64,000 nt of DNA from Candidatus Brachythrix odensensis (GCA_016714465.1 JADKDT010000006.1:121204-185203), one strand, 5' to 3'. Positions 17,577 through 27,123 are shown, numbered from the stretch's first letter. A program made the numbers and translations. The notes: generated from the sequence alone by a model not told the origin.

Positions 17577-17960
17577 GGCCGAGTTGCACGCCGCTGCCAA
17601 ACGTTTGCCCTGCGCCCGCCTGACGCGACCGCGCGATTGGCGGCTTGGGCGGGGAAAAGACAGCGTTTGGCGGGAATGTTAGGACCGCGTGCGCAGAGAT
17701 TCCGGCGGGCTGCGACTATGTTCTCAGGTGCAGGCAAGAACGCACGCTGCTGAACATCGCCGCTTCAACGAAACACGTCAACCCCATCGAAGCATCTCGG
17801 AGAAGATCCGAGCCCGCACCGAGGCAGTATCTGGTTTCCCCCCAGACCGGGTGCTGTAACGACGTCTGCAAACCCCTTGCAGTCCGTCCCCCCAACGAGG
17901 GAAGCGACTTCGCCTCGGCGCAAGCCAAAGCGGGGTCGCTTCCTTTGTGGTCTCCGCCAA
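17577..17960. other. gene-free stretch
   Basis: No credible coding frame. It holds an imperfect inverted repeat at 17901-17942 (GAAGCGAC ... GTCGCTTC). A 14-base string TCGGAGAAGATCCG (about 17793) recurs in the 3' end of the neighbouring DsbA-like gene. Confidence 0.5.
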
Positions 17961-18025
17961 AACAAAAAGGGCGAGATTCCAATCCCCGCGCTTCGCGCGG
18001 GGATTGAAATCTCGCCCTTTTTGTT
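17961..18025 (-). terminator. 65-base hairpin after the DsbA-like gene
   Basis: AACAAAAAGGGCGAGATT ... with the core ATCCCCGCGC-TTC-GCGCGGGGAT. Because AAAAAG/CTTTTT pairs form the base of the stem, the minus-strand RNA ends the stem in a U-run, the most terminator-like member of the family here. Confidence 0.75.
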
Positions 18026-18036
18026 CAAGATGACAA

Positions 18037-18801
18037 CTAGGGCACAATCCCCGGCGCGATTTCGGAGAAGATCCGCCGGAAATCGGTGACGCTCTGGAAG
18101 CCCGCATAGGCCTTGCCATTGACCACAAAGGACGGCGTCGACGAGATGTTCTTCTCGCGGGCGACGGCGGTGCTTTCATCGACTTTTGTGGCGTATTTGT
18201 TGCCGTCAATACAGGCGTCAAAGACTTCCCCATTCAGGCCGATCGCGCGGGCCATTTCCTTCAGCCGCGGGCGGGAAAACGCGCCCCGGTTCTCACCGCT
18301 TTGCTTGTCGAAGATGGCGTAGTGCATCTGCCAGAACTTGTCCTGATCCGTCGCGCACCAGCTTGCGGCGGCGGCGTCGCGCGATTCTTGCGAACCGGGC
18401 TGGAACGAATCGATGAAATTCAGCGTGGCGTATTCCCAGCGCACCTTCCCGGTCGAGGCGAAGGCATCGATGATGGGTTTGTCATAGGTCTTGGCATACT
18501 GTCCGCAGGCCGGGCACTGATAGTCGATGAACTCGACGATCTTGATTGGCGCATCGACCGGCCCCCAGGCGCGGCCACCCTTCTCGGCATTCGGCGGGCT
18601 GGGTTTGGCTGCCAGCCCCGAGCTGGCGGACGGCAACGATGCCGCGGCGGCCGGCGTATTGGCGGGCGGATTGGCCTGATTGAGCACCAGCGCGCCGCCA
18701 ACCAGCACCACGGTCACCGCAAGCACGATCCCCAGGATCATGATGTTCTGCCGGCGTTGCGCCGCCTGGCGCTGCAGCTCAAGTTCTCTTCTCTTCGACA
18801 C
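18037..18801 (-). CDS. DsbA-like thiol-disulfide oxidoreductase, membrane-anchored
   Basis: A 254-residue extracytoplasmic thioredoxin-fold protein. Signal anchor at about 20-41 (IMILGIVLAVTVVLVGGALVL), an Ala/Pro linker, then the catalytic domain with the redox motif CPAC at 96-99 (FIDYQCPACGQYA) and the cis-Pro loop ISSTPSFVVNGKAYAG. GTG 18801 has AGAGGAG upstream; the longer open frame has no such support. It probably forms or isomerises disulfides in secreted proteins. No DsbB/VKOR partner is adjacent. Confidence 0.9.
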   Translation of the reverse strand: MSKRRELELQRQAAQRRQNIMILGIVLAVTVVLVGGALVLNQANPPANTPAAAASLPSASSGLAAKPSPPNAEKGGRAWGPVDAPIKIVEFIDYQCPACGQYAKTYDKPIIDAFASTGKVRWEYATLNFIDSFQPGSQESRDAAAASWCATDQDKFWQMHYAIFDKQSGENRGAFSRPRLKEMARAIGLNGEVFDACIDGNKYATKVDESTAVAREKNISSTPSFVVNGKAYAGFQSVTDFRRIFSEIAPGIVP

Positions 18802-18865
18802 GGTATCTCTCCTCTTGAATTGTGTTCGGTTTGGTATTCGAGCCGCCAGCTGGCGACTCGTTGCA

Positions 18866-19588
18866 CTACGCGGCTGCGCGGGACAGCGCCCCACTCCATT
18901 CGCTGACCCCGGAATCTCGAAAGCCCAGGCGAAGGGCCACACCTCGCGCCGGCGCATTATCCTGCGCCGTCACGAAGATGGGCACGCGCCCCAAAGCCTG
19001 CACTTCAACACACACAGCCGAGACGACCGATTTTGCCAGGCCCCGCCCACGGGCGCCCTCGCGCACCCGCACATACACCTCGGCATAGCCCTTCCCCAGC
19101 CAGGACGTCCCGGCCTCCGCGACTGGATCACCGTCGCGCCCGCGAATCGCCGCCCGGATCTGGCCATCCGGCGTCCGGCTGATGATTGTCAGCACGTTCA
19201 TGACGGGCGTGAGCGCGCCGGCGTCCAGAACAAAGACCACATTCGCCTGGGCGGCGCTGACGACCGCCATAGACAGGATGGCGTCGCGAGCTGCCATCGG
19301 CGCGCTGAACAGATATGGCCTGCCAGGCGCCAACGCCTGGGCCAGAACCCGCCGCAACGGCTCGCCGTCGCCTCGCATCACGACCAGGGGTCTGAACAAA
19401 TCAAGACCGGTCTGGCATACCGCCGCAAAAGCGCGCGGTGCGCCGGAAGCCGGTTCGACAAACAGGCGCACCCGCCTGGGGTCATGTTCAAGCGCATAGT
19501 ATGCGGCAAGCGCGTCGCCGGGCCGGGCCGAAAGAAGCGGCGCTACGGAAGACCGCAGACCAACCAGAGTCACTTCTTCACCTTGCAT
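18866..19588 (-). CDS. GNAT-family N-acetyltransferase
   Basis: A 240-residue protein whose C-terminal half is a GNAT fold. VYVRVREGARGRGLAKSVVSAV contains the acetyl-CoA-binding RxxGxG/A pattern, and VTAQDNAPARGVALRLGFRDSG is the typical last helix and strand. The N-terminal half (1-120) is less conserved and may bind the substrate, which is unknown. Its start overlaps the end of the TPR gene by 19 bases, so the two are translated from one mRNA. Confidence 0.82.
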   Translation of the reverse strand: MQGEEVTLVGLRSSVAPLLSARPGDALAAYYALEHDPRRVRLFVEPASGAPRAFAAVCQTGLDLFRPLVVMRGDGEPLRRVLAQALAPGRPYLFSAPMAARDAILSMAVVSAAQANVVFVLDAGALTPVMNVLTIISRTPDGQIRAAIRGRDGDPVAEAGTSWLGKGYAEVYVRVREGARGRGLAKSVVSAVCVEVQALGRVPIFVTAQDNAPARGVALRLGFRDSGVSEWSGALSRAAA

Positions 19589-20751
19589 TTGCGCAAGCCG
19601 GAATCCACGTACTCCACGACATACTCGCTTTCGGGCGCCATCGAAAGCGCCTTGCGCCAGGCCTCAATTGCCTGCGGACACTGCTCGGCGCTCACGTTGA
19701 AATATGAGAAGCCCAGGAAGATGTAGTCGTTTGGCGTAATGGTCTGGCTGATCGTCTGGGCCGTAGTCAGCGCGCGGGTGTAGTCGGCGATTGCGCGCTC
19801 GTACAGCCGAATGTAGAAGTTTGCCTCACCCCGGCGGGCGAACGCCGTGTAGCGCGTGGGGTCTATTTCGATTGACTTGTTGAGCGCTTCGACCGCCTTT
19901 TCAGACTCGAGCAGCGCAATATGGGTCGCGCCTTTGCGCTCCCAGGCTTCGGCATACAGCGGATCCATCAGGGTGGTCTGGTCGAAGTAGAAAATTGCCT
20001 TGGAACCCTGGCCCAGGGCGGCATACGTGCGGCCCATCCCGAGGAGCACATGCGGCAGATTCGGATTGATGTCGAGGGCGCGCTGGTAGTAGACGATCGC
20101 CTGGCTGTAATTGGTGGCGAGCTCGTAGGCATAGCCCAGGTTGCGATGCGCGTCCGCATTCAGGGGATCGAGATCAATCGCCAGCCGCGCGGCCGCCAGC
20201 GCATCCCGATAGTTGCCAGCGTCCGCGAGCGCTTCGGCGTAATAGGCCTGGACGAAGGAGTTGTTCGGATCCAGGGCAACGGCCTCACGGCAGGTGACGA
20301 CCGCCTCCTTGACCTTGTCAAGCCAGTCCTGGGCCAGGCACAAACCCGCCTTCAGGAGCGCGCTGCCAGGTTCGGTCTGCGCCGCGCGCGCGGCCCGCGG
20401 TTCGGCCTTGACGGCCTGACCGGTAAACACCATCAACCGGACAATTTGGAATTGCAGACCGGCATCGTTTGGCCGGCGACGCAACGCCTGTTCGTAGATG
20501 GTGATGGCCTTGCGAAAGTCGCCGCTGTTGCGGATCGCCTCGGCTTCGCTCACAAAGCTGTCGACGCTCCGGGTAGGGGTCGGCAGGGGGGCCGGCGTCG
20601 CGGCGGCGGGCAGGAACGCCAGGCCATTGCCCAGCCGCGACTGCACAAGAAGATAACCGCCTGCGATCAGCGCGCCCAGCACAAGCAACAGCAACCACCC
20701 CGCCCCGGAGTTGCGATTGCGGCGCCGTCTTGAACCCCTGCCAATAATCAC
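19570..20751 (-). CDS. tetratricopeptide-repeat protein with an N-terminal membrane anchor
   Basis: A 393-residue protein: basic N-terminus, one helix at about 17-37 (GWLLLLVLGALIAGGYLLVQ), a linker, then about seven TPRs (for example AITIYEQALRRRPNDAGLQF, AIVYYQRALDINPNLPHVLL, AVEALNKSIEIDPTRYTAF). Probably a scaffold at the membrane. The GTG start at 20751 is preceded by TACCAT seven bases upstream and no ribosome site, consistent with leaderless initiation. The GNAT gene overlaps its end. Confidence 0.85.
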   Translation of the reverse strand: MIIGRGSRRRRNRNSGAGWLLLLVLGALIAGGYLLVQSRLGNGLAFLPAAATPAPLPTPTRSVDSFVSEAEAIRNSGDFRKAITIYEQALRRRPNDAGLQFQIVRLMVFTGQAVKAEPRAARAAQTEPGSALLKAGLCLAQDWLDKVKEAVVTCREAVALDPNNSFVQAYYAEALADAGNYRDALAAARLAIDLDPLNADAHRNLGYAYELATNYSQAIVYYQRALDINPNLPHVLLGMGRTYAALGQGSKAIFYFDQTTLMDPLYAEAWERKGATHIALLESEKAVEALNKSIEIDPTRYTAFARRGEANFYIRLYERAIADYTRALTTAQTISQTITPNDYIFLGFSYFNVSAEQCPQAIEAWRKALSMAPESEYVVEYVDSGLRKCKVKK

Positions 20752-20845
20752 CGGGGTGATGGTAGCAGACCCCGGTGAGAAGTTGGCAAGGAGTGCCTGA
20801 AGTCAGGGCAAATATGCATCGCCCCTGGGATCCGGCGCCTGGCAG

Positions 20846-21100
20846 TTAGCCGGCGGCGGGCTTTTCGCCCTTGAAGAGCATGTCGCCCAAAAGCTTCTCG
20901 ACCGCCATGGTATGGCTGTCGTATCCGTGATTCTTGAAATACTCAGAATTGCAATGCCACTGGCCGTGGTCAAACGTCACAACGTACTCGCCATTGTCCC
21001 CACGCACCATGACCTGTAGGTTGAGAAACATGAAGCGCTCCTTTTCCTCGGAATAGCGGTGCGCCTTTTCGACCTTGCCGATGTAGCTTGAATCAATCAT
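20846..21100 (-). CDS. small conserved protein with a degenerate SWIM-like zinc motif
   Basis: An 84-residue soluble protein with a strong AAGGAG site eight bases before ATG 21100. The segment VTFDHGQWHCNSEYFKNHG then YDSHTMAVEKLLG resembles small proteins where the pattern is CxC ... CxH (SWIM-like). Here only the first cysteine and the final His remain, so metal binding is doubtful. The function is unknown. Confidence 0.6.
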   Translation of the reverse strand: MIDSSYIGKVEKAHRYSEEKERFMFLNLQVMVRGDNGEYVVTFDHGQWHCNSEYFKNHGYDSHTMAVEKLLGDMLFKGEKPAAG

Positions 21101-21413
21101 CTGAATTACTCCTTATGTGAGAGTCGTCGCCGAGTTGCGGCGACCACCTCCACCTCATAACGATATTTGTTTCCGGAGGGGATATGCCCCGCCGGAAGCG
21201 TCTGTGTCATGCGCACGTACGCGCAAACCAACATAAAAGCACGCGGCGTTCAGCGCGCGTGCTCCTGTTCCAACTGAGGTTGGATCATCACGATCAAGGC
21301 CAGCAGGGGTATCCTCAACGCCTCCAGGCTCAGCATGTGTTAATGGCCATTGTATACAGTCAGGACCTCTTGTCAAATTGCTCATTCACTCCCCGAAACG
21401 CCGCACGCCGACC
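21101..21413. other. intergenic region between divergent genes
   Basis: About 310 bases between the small SWIM-like gene (minus) and crtI (plus). GC-rich in the first part, with an inverted repeat near 21229-21265 (GCACGCGGCG ... GCGCGTGC). AT-rich after 21335 (TTAATGGCCATTGTATACAG), where a promoter for crtI would be expected. No further gene seen. Confidence 0.4.
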
Positions 21414-23038
21414 ATGACCAATCTCAGACCTGCGCCCCGCGCCATCATCATCGGCTCTGGCTTTGGCGGTTTGTCGCTCGGCATCCGGCTGCAAAGCCTG
21501 GGGATCGACAGCACGATTCTGGAAAAGCTGGATGGGCCCGGGGGGCGAGCCTATACAAAGGTCGTGGATGGCTTTACCTTTGACATGGGTCCGACCGTCA
21601 TCACGGTCCCTCATTTCATCGAGGAGTTGTTTGCGCTCGAGCGCGGCTGCCTCGCCTGTCTGAACCAGACTTTCCGGCCGAAACACTTCGTCCGGATGCG
21701 CGAATCACGTCAGGCGTGAGCGGCGGGCCCGCGACATCCCGCTACGTCAAGATCGTGCCGATCCTGCCCTTTTACCGGATCTACTTCGACGACGGCGCGT
21801 ATTTCGACTACGACGGCGATCCCGCCCGCACCCGCGAGCAGATTTCGCGCCTTGCGCCCCAGGATCTCGAGGGCTACGAGCGGTTCCACCGAGACGCTAA
21901 GGCGATCTTCGATCGCGGATTTCTGCAACTCGGCTACACCCACTTTGGCGACGTGGGCAGCATGCTGCGGGTCGTGCCGGAACTGCTTCGGCTCGATGCC
22001 GTGCGCTCGCTCTTTTCCTTCACAAGCAAGTACTTCCAGAGCGACAAGCTGCGCCAGGTGTTCAGTTTCGAACCCCTGCTGGTCGGCGGAAACCCGACCA
22101 GCGTCCCGGCCATTTACGCAATGATCCACTTCGTCGAAAAGACCTGGGGCATTCACTTTGCGATGGGCGGGACAGGCGCGCTGATGCAGGCGATGGTGCG
22201 CAAGTATCAGGAGCTGGGCGGGACAATTCGTTACAACAGCGAGGTTCGGAAGATCAACGTGACGGCGCCGGACGGGCGACCCGCGGGGCGATTGGGCCGC
22301 AGAGTCGCCCGCGGGGTCAGCCTGGCCGATGGCACAACGCTGGAGGCCGACCTCGTCGTTTCGAACGGCGACTATGCGAAAACCCATCTCGATCTGATCG
22401 ATCCCGGCGTGCGATTGATCCAGTCCGACACTCGGGTGAAGCTGATGCGCCAGTCCATGTCCGTGGTGGTGATCTATTTTGGCTTTCGCGCAGATGGTCT
22501 GGCGCTTGATCTGCGCCACCACAACATCATCCTCGGTCCGCGCTACGAGGATCTGCTTGGAGATATTTTCAACCGCAAGATCCTGTCGCCCGACTTTTCA
22601 CAGTATCTGCACCTGCCCAGCCTTACCGATCCCAGCATGGCCCCGACTGGGCACCATGCGGCTTATACCCTGATTCCGGTCCCCAACAACGCCAGCGGCA
22701 TCGACTGGACAAAGGAAGGCGACGCGCTGGTCGATCGCGTCCTGGCCATGCTCGACGAACGCGGCTACATCCCGGGTCTGCGCCAGCGCCTTGTCCACAA
22801 GAGCTTCGTCACGCCCGACTACTTTGACACAACCCTGAATAGTTATCTGGGGAATGCCTTCGGCCCGGAGCCGGTGCTCACCCAGTCGGCCTTCTTCCGG
22901 CCGCATAACCGCAGCGAGGACATCGAGCGGTTGTATGCGGTTGGCGCCGGCGCGCAGCCGGGCGGCGGCACGCCGTCGGTGATGATGTCGGCCAAGATGA
23001 CGGCCCGGCTCATCGCCGAGGATCTCCACCTAAACTGA
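21414..23038 (+). pseudogene. crtI: phytoene desaturase-type carotenoid oxidoreductase (CrtI), frameshifted
   Basis: FAD enzyme that introduces double bases into phytoene at the membrane. The first frame starts at ATG 21414 with AIIIGSGFGGLSLGIRLQ (Rossmann FAD site) and GGRAYTKVVDGFTFDMGPTVIT. Near 21650 the sense frame changes to LSEPDFPAETLRPDAR and on through YVKIVPILPFYRIYFDDG to the C-terminal FAD motif LYAVGAGAQPGGGTPSVMMS and stop 23038. A single indel is enough to join both parts into about 540 residues, the family length. Without that join, a truncated 100-residue product and a headless enzyme result. It may be an assembly error; relevant to pigment and retinal supply for the heliorhodopsin. 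Confidence 0.88.
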
Positions 23039-23052
23039 CCCGCGCACAATAT

Positions 23053-23086
23053 GCGCCGGTCCCTGAGCTTGTCGAAGGGCCGGCGC
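23053..23086. repeat. hairpin with the CCCTTCGACAAGCTCAGGG word
   Basis: GCGCCGG and its complement flank CCCTGAGCTTGTCGAAGGG directly after crtI. Related words occur at 43290-43305, so it is a dispersed REP-like palindrome, possibly also ending the crtI transcript. Confidence 0.55.
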
Positions 23087-23126
23087 CGGCGTCCCCCGCG
23101 GCGCATTCGCATCGGAAAGGGATTTA

Positions 23127-23197
23127 TCCGCAGATTACGCCGATTCGCGCAGATTCTTTTCTCGTATTGATCAGCGGGAATCTGCGTAATCTGCGGA
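23127..23197. repeat. inverted repeat TCCGCAGATTACGC upstream of yqeC
   Basis: Perfect 14-base arms (23127-23140 and 23184-23197), with a second nested pair AGATTC/GAATCT inside. Another pair, CTCGTATT/AATACGAG (23161-23168, 23203-23210), overlaps it and reaches the yqeC -10 region. No coding content. Confidence 0.65.
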
Positions 23198-23221
23198 CGA
23201 AAAATACGAGACAATCAGCGC

Positions 23222-23980
23222 ATGCCTGCCATCCATGACGCGCCCTGGCTGGACGGGCGCGTAATCGCCCTGGTCGGCGCGGGCGGGAAGACGTCGTTGG
23301 CCTGGCGCATCACTCGGCAGCTTCTCGCGCGAGACGAGCGCGTGCTGTTCACGACGACAACCCATTGCCTTCTGCCGGCCGCGGGCGCCTTCGACGTGAA
23401 CGTCGTCGAGCCGCGCGCCGAAGACGCCCTCGTCCGGCTAGGTCAAATGACCTGGCGGGGCGCCTTTGCCGCCGCATCCATCGTGGGGCCGTTTGCGGGC
23501 GAGCGCGCCGGCTGGATGCCCACGCAACCGCTCAAAGCGCGCGGATTCGCGCCCACCGATATAGCCTCATTCCTTAGCCTTGACGCCCGGCTGGTGGTCG
23601 AGGCCGACGGCGCCCAGGGCCGATGGATCAAGGCGCCGGGCGCGCACGAGCCCGCGATTCCGGCCCGCGCCGACGTCGTATTTTGCGTGGTCTGCATCGA
23701 CGCCATCGGACAAACGCTGGATGCGAGCATCGCCCACCGCCCGGAAGGGATTTCGGCGCTGACGGGACTGCCCATGGGCGACGCGATCAACGAGACCACG
23801 GTCGCCCGTCTTCTGACTGCCGATGACGGCGGAAGAAAGGGCATCCCCAATGGCGCGCGCGCGATCGCCGCGCTCACGCGTATCCGCTCAGCGCGCCGCC
23901 CCGAGCTGGAAGAGGCGTTGCTGCAGGGCGGATTCGACGCGGTGCTGGATATCGATCTCAGCGAAAACCCCGGCGCCTGA
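23222..23980 (+). CDS. yqeC: YqeC family protein (selenium/molybdenum hydroxylase accessory)
   Basis: A 252-residue P-loop protein. The N-terminal ALVGAGGKTSLAWRI is the nucleotide site, FTTTTHCLLP follows, and LVVEADGAQGRWIKAPGAHEP is the family signature, with PARADVVFCVVCIDAIGQ and the HRPEGISALTG region after it. YqeC is linked by genome context to selenium-dependent molybdenum hydroxylases; its biochemical step is unproven. No hydroxylase, selD or mocA gene is adjacent. ATG 23222 is six bases after a GACAAT hexamer with no ribosome site. Confidence 0.87.
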   Translation: MPAIHDAPWLDGRVIALVGAGGKTSLAWRITRQLLARDERVLFTTTTHCLLPAAGAFDVNVVEPRAEDALVRLGQMTWRGAFAAASIVGPFAGERAGWMPTQPLKARGFAPTDIASFLSLDARLVVEADGAQGRWIKAPGAHEPAIPARADVVFCVVCIDAIGQTLDASIAHRPEGISALTGLPMGDAINETTVARLLTADDGGRKGIPNGARAIAALTRIRSARRPELEEALLQGGFDAVLDIDLSENPGA

Positions 23981-23986
23981 CTGATG

Positions 23987-24905
23987 TTACGCGCCCATCC
24001 CGCTCAGATGCGACATTGACCCGTAGCGGGCCAGGAGCCGGGCGTATTCGTCGGGGTCGTAGAAACGGCACTGCCCGCGGGAGAAGGCCTTGGCCACTTC
24101 GACGCAGAACCGGGCGGCCTGCTCGCAGTCGTTGATCTGAGTGGCGCCGCTGGCCGAGCCAGGCACCACTGCCTCAGAGGTGAGCGCCACGCCCACCACC
24201 GGCGCCGACGTGGCAGTCGCCGGCTGCAGGATACTGTTGACGTGGTAAACGCCATTGCCATATGGAGTGATGTCCTGAGTGGTGATGGGCAGCACCGCCG
24301 GCGGCGCGCCGGTCGTCCAGGTCATCAGGTCGAGCAGATCCTCGCTCACCCGCAAAACGTAGCCGTCCTTGACGGTCGGGGGAAATGGCGAAGCCGCGGT
24401 GGTTGATGACCCGATTGCCGCGAGTGGTATCAACCGCAAGAATTGCCTGCATTTCCGGGTGAACCTCATGCGCGTTCATGACGTTCATCGGCACCGGGGC
24501 ATCCATGAACGGAACCGGGTCGTGCGGAATGACCGGCGCCGTTGGACAAATATGGGTCGCGAAGCGCACCGGCCCGGGCAGGACATCCCCGCGGGCCGCG
24601 GCATCGGCGAGTTTGAGCGCCGCCGCCAGGGTCACCACTGCGCCATCGCCGTCCGACACCAGACCGATCTGATTCGGCCGCGCCCCGATCCCGCCCAGCC
24701 GGCCAATGATGCCCAGGGTAGGCCCGCTCCCTTCTCCGGGAATGCTGCCCGCGACAAAGTCGGTCGCGCCCAGTTCGGAGGCCACCCGCGTGACGCGCAT
24801 ATCAGCGATACCCCGCGCGCGCAGCAGGGCAGCCACGTCCTCGCCCGTCACGCGCGCGGAATCGAGCAGTTCGATGATTTCAAGCACCTGGCGCAGGGTC
24901 GACAT
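23987..24905 (-). pseudogene. DUF1177 family protein, frameshifted in a C-run
   Basis: Conserved protein of about 305 residues, function unknown. The N-terminal frame (ATG 24905) reads VLEIIELLDSARVTGEDVA, GSGPTLGIIGRLGGIGARPNQIG and HEVHPEMQAILAVDTTRGNRV up to HRGFAISP. There a run of five C (about 24386) shifts the frame; with four C the sense continues TVKDGYVLRVSEDLLDLM and on to LARYGSMSHLSGMGA at the stop 23987. The single-base nature in a homopolymer makes a sequencing error likely. Convergent with yqeC, six bases apart. Confidence 0.85.
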
Positions 24906-24955
24906 TTCGAGCGCTCCTGCCGGACTGAACAGTCCGACGTCAGTTCATACGGAAT

Positions 24956-25012
24956 ATTTCCCCAGGAGGGCTATCCCTCGGCGAAGCCGAGGGATGGCCC
25001 TCCTGGAGAAAT
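24956..25012 (-). terminator. 57-base hairpin after the metalloprotease gene
   Basis: Arms of 27 bases with two mismatches and core CCCTCGGC-GAA-GCCGAGGG; it ends 18 bases past the metalloprotease stop. Confidence 0.65.
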
Positions 25013-25030
25013 GGGTTTGGCCAGAGTACA

Positions 25031-26101
25031 TTAGTTCAAGAGATAGACGCCGGAGGCCTTGTAGTTGGCGCACAAGGTCGTCACATACGAGGTGACCTCA
25101 ATCAACTTGCGCTCGCCGCCTTCTCGCTCCGTCCACAGCTCCAGAGCCCGCGAGCGCTGAATGAGCTTCTCCAGCAGGTCACGCACGACGATCGCATCAA
25201 CCCCTGTCCAGTACGAGATGCGGTTGATCATCGGCATCTTCTGGGACCGCAAAAACGCCTCGGCCCGCACAAACCCCCTGCGCAGATCCCGGCGTGAAAT
25301 GCCGCGCGGCTCCGGCCGGAACAAGGCCTGCAGGTCGGGGTCGACAAAGCCCGTTGCCGCGCCGCGAAAGTGATCGGGGTCGGAGGCCATGAAATCGGCC
25401 ACCGTCATCTTCATGTCTTCGACCTTGTCATACATCCAGTTCAGGTTCGTCACCGCCAGCGGAGTCTGATTGCCGAGCTCGGCGACGATGTGGGCGACAT
25501 ACTCGATCTTGCGCTTGGCCGTCGGCTTGAAGCGGTACTTGCGTTTCCAATTCGAGCGGGGCATCAACCAGACCTGAAAGGTCTCGGCAAAGTCCTCATC
25601 CGGGTGTTTCTGGGCGTAATGATCTCCGCTTGGATTCACGTAACTCTTGCTCCACGGATTGAAGTCGTAGGTGTCGCCGTCGGGATAGGTATTGAAGAAA
25701 TTACCCTCGACCTCGAACAACTCGCGGAACTCAGGCTGGCGATACAGCTTGTAGGCGTAGCAGAATGCGTGCCCCGCTTCGTGCCGGAGCAGGTTGTAGA
25801 CATCAGCCTCGGTGTAGTACCAGCCGCGCAATTCGCGGTTGACATCCTTGAGGAGCTGGTTGCAATCGTAGAACCCAAGCGCGATGATGGGCGATCCGGC
25901 AATGCACCCATATCCATTGGACAAATAGAAGACCGGCTCGAGTTTGGCGACACCATGGGCCCGCAGTTCGGCCATCACCGTGGGAATGGCTTGTTCGAAG
26001 GTGGTTCCCTTGATCTTCAACCCGAGGCGGTTGACGGGGGTATGGAGGATCTCGGTCTTGAGCGTCTCCGTCTGATGGAGCTGGGCACGGCTCTTGCGCA
26101 T
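25031..26101 (-). CDS. putative zinc metallopeptidase (HExxH)
   Basis: A 356-residue soluble protein. The zinc motif HEAGH is at 107-111 (LLRHEAGHAFCYAYKLY), and a likely third ligand Glu173 occurs in HPDEDFAETFQVWL, the spacing of gluzincin-like 'putative zinc-binding metallopeptidases'. It has no signal peptide or membrane segment, so it should act in the cytoplasm; the substrate is unknown. The start lies four bases after the nitrilase stop, so the two form an operon with the nitrilase first. Confidence 0.82.
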   Translation of the reverse strand: MRKSRAQLHQTETLKTEILHTPVNRLGLKIKGTTFEQAIPTVMAELRAHGVAKLEPVFYLSNGYGCIAGSPIIALGFYDCNQLLKDVNRELRGWYYTEADVYNLLRHEAGHAFCYAYKLYRQPEFRELFEVEGNFFNTYPDGDTYDFNPWSKSYVNPSGDHYAQKHPDEDFAETFQVWLMPRSNWKRKYRFKPTAKRKIEYVAHIVAELGNQTPLAVTNLNWMYDKVEDMKMTVADFMASDPDHFRGAATGFVDPDLQALFRPEPRGISRRDLRRGFVRAEAFLRSQKMPMINRISYWTGVDAIVVRDLLEKLIQRSRALELWTEREGGERKLIEVTSYVTTLCANYKASGVYLLN

Positions 26102-26105
26102 GGGC

Positions 26106-26969
26106 CTAGGCAGGGCGCTCGGCGCTGATACGGGTCAGCTCGCGCAGCGTGAGATCGCGCCGTTCATCGCGCAGCAGAGGCAGGCGGGCCCGGGCGCGGC
26201 GGGTTTCGTTTAGGTCCAGCTCGGCGTAAGTCAGCGCCTCTTCGAAGTCGGGCGCGCGGGCGACGACATCGCCATCAGCGTCAAAGACCATGCTCCCGCC
26301 CCAGAAGTTGTTGCCGTCCTCGTAGCCCACCCGATTGACAAAGACGACCGGCGTCGTGAGCAGGCTGGCATAGGCGCAGGCGGTGTTCTCCACCACCCGC
26401 GCGGCGCTCAGCCGGCCAGGCTCGCCCAGTCCGCGCCCGGGCGAAGCGTTTGTCCACAGCAAAAGATCAGCGCCATCCTGCCACAGCAAGTACGGGACAG
26501 ACATATGCCAGCCGTCCTCGCAGATCATGATCCCGGCCCGCGCGGCCGGCGCGTCAAAGGCACGCGCGACGGAGCCAGCCCCGACAAATCGGCCGTCATC
26601 AAACATCCCGTAGGTGACCGGATACAGCTTGCGATGAATATGCAATACGGCCCCGCGCGACAAATAAGCCGAGGCGTAGAACAGGCGTTGACGGGCATCC
26701 CGCTCAATGAAGCCAAAAACCACATCTATGTCGGCGGAGGCCGCCAGCAATCGGTCGAAAATCGGATCGCCGGCCCGCGCTTCGATCGCCACATCGTGGA
26801 CCAGATCCATCAGGTAGTAGCCGGTCAGGGACAACTCCGGGAAGACAATGAGCTGCGCGCCTTCCGCCCGGGCCTTGTCAATCCACTCGAGATGTTTCGC
26901 GAGATTGGCGGCGACATCCCCCAGTTTCGGGGAGATCTGACCGAGGGCGATTTTGAGGATGCGGATCAC
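26106..26969 (-). CDS. carbon-nitrogen hydrolase (nitrilase superfamily; NAD-synthetase glutaminase-like)
   Basis: A 287-residue amidase-type enzyme with the full catalytic triad Glu45 (FPELSLTGY), Lys114 (HIHRKLYPVTYG) and Cys150 (MICEDGW). Overall similarity is to the glutamine-hydrolysing domain of NAD synthetase. No separate NadE ammonia-ligase gene is adjacent, so it may be a stand-alone amidase. GTG 26969 is the start. The metalloprotease gene follows after four bases. A terminator-like hairpin and tRNA-Pro lie upstream. Confidence 0.87.
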   Translation of the reverse strand: MIRILKIALGQISPKLGDVAANLAKHLEWIDKARAEGAQLIVFPELSLTGYYLMDLVHDVAIEARAGDPIFDRLLAASADIDVVFGFIERDARQRLFYASAYLSRGAVLHIHRKLYPVTYGMFDDGRFVGAGSVARAFDAPAARAGIMICEDGWHMSVPYLLWQDGADLLLWTNASPGRGLGEPGRLSAARVVENTACAYASLLTTPVVFVNRVGYEDGNNFWGGSMVFDADGDVVARAPDFEEALTYAELDLNETRRARARLPLLRDERRDLTLRELTRISAERPA

Positions 26970-26984
26970 GGCTGTGGGTTGTCA

Positions 26985-27013
26985 AAACAACAAAGGAGCG
27001 ACCATGTCGCCCC
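26985..27013 (-). terminator. terminator of tRNA-Pro
   Basis: On the minus strand the stem GGGGCGAC-ATG-GTCGCTCC is followed by TTTGTTGTTTT, 13 bases beyond the tRNA 3' end. Read on the plus strand the same stem is followed by seven T, so it could act in both directions. Confidence 0.7.
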
Positions 27014-27026
27014 TTTTTTACTCAAG

Positions 27027-27100
27027 TCGGGGTGCCCGGATTTGAACCGGGGACCCCTTGCACCCCATGCAAGTGCGCTACCAGGCTGCGCCACACCCCG
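27027..27100 (-). tRNA. tRNA-Pro (anticodon GGG)
   Basis: A 74-base cloverleaf. Acceptor stem CGGGGTG/CACCCCG with discriminator A, D-arm GCGCAGCCTGGTAGCGC, anticodon stem CTTGC/GCAAG around the loop ATGGGGT (anticodon GGG, G37), T-arm CCGGTTCAAATCCGG. The CCA end is not encoded. It reads CCC/CCU codons. Confidence 0.96.
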
Positions 27101-27123
27101 ACGACCACCGACTTAGCTTGCGG

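Noticed and set aside
17990..18012. GGGGATTGAAAT end resembling a CRISPR repeat
   Set aside because: It is one arm of a single hairpin; there are no regularly spaced further copies, no spacers and no cas genes.
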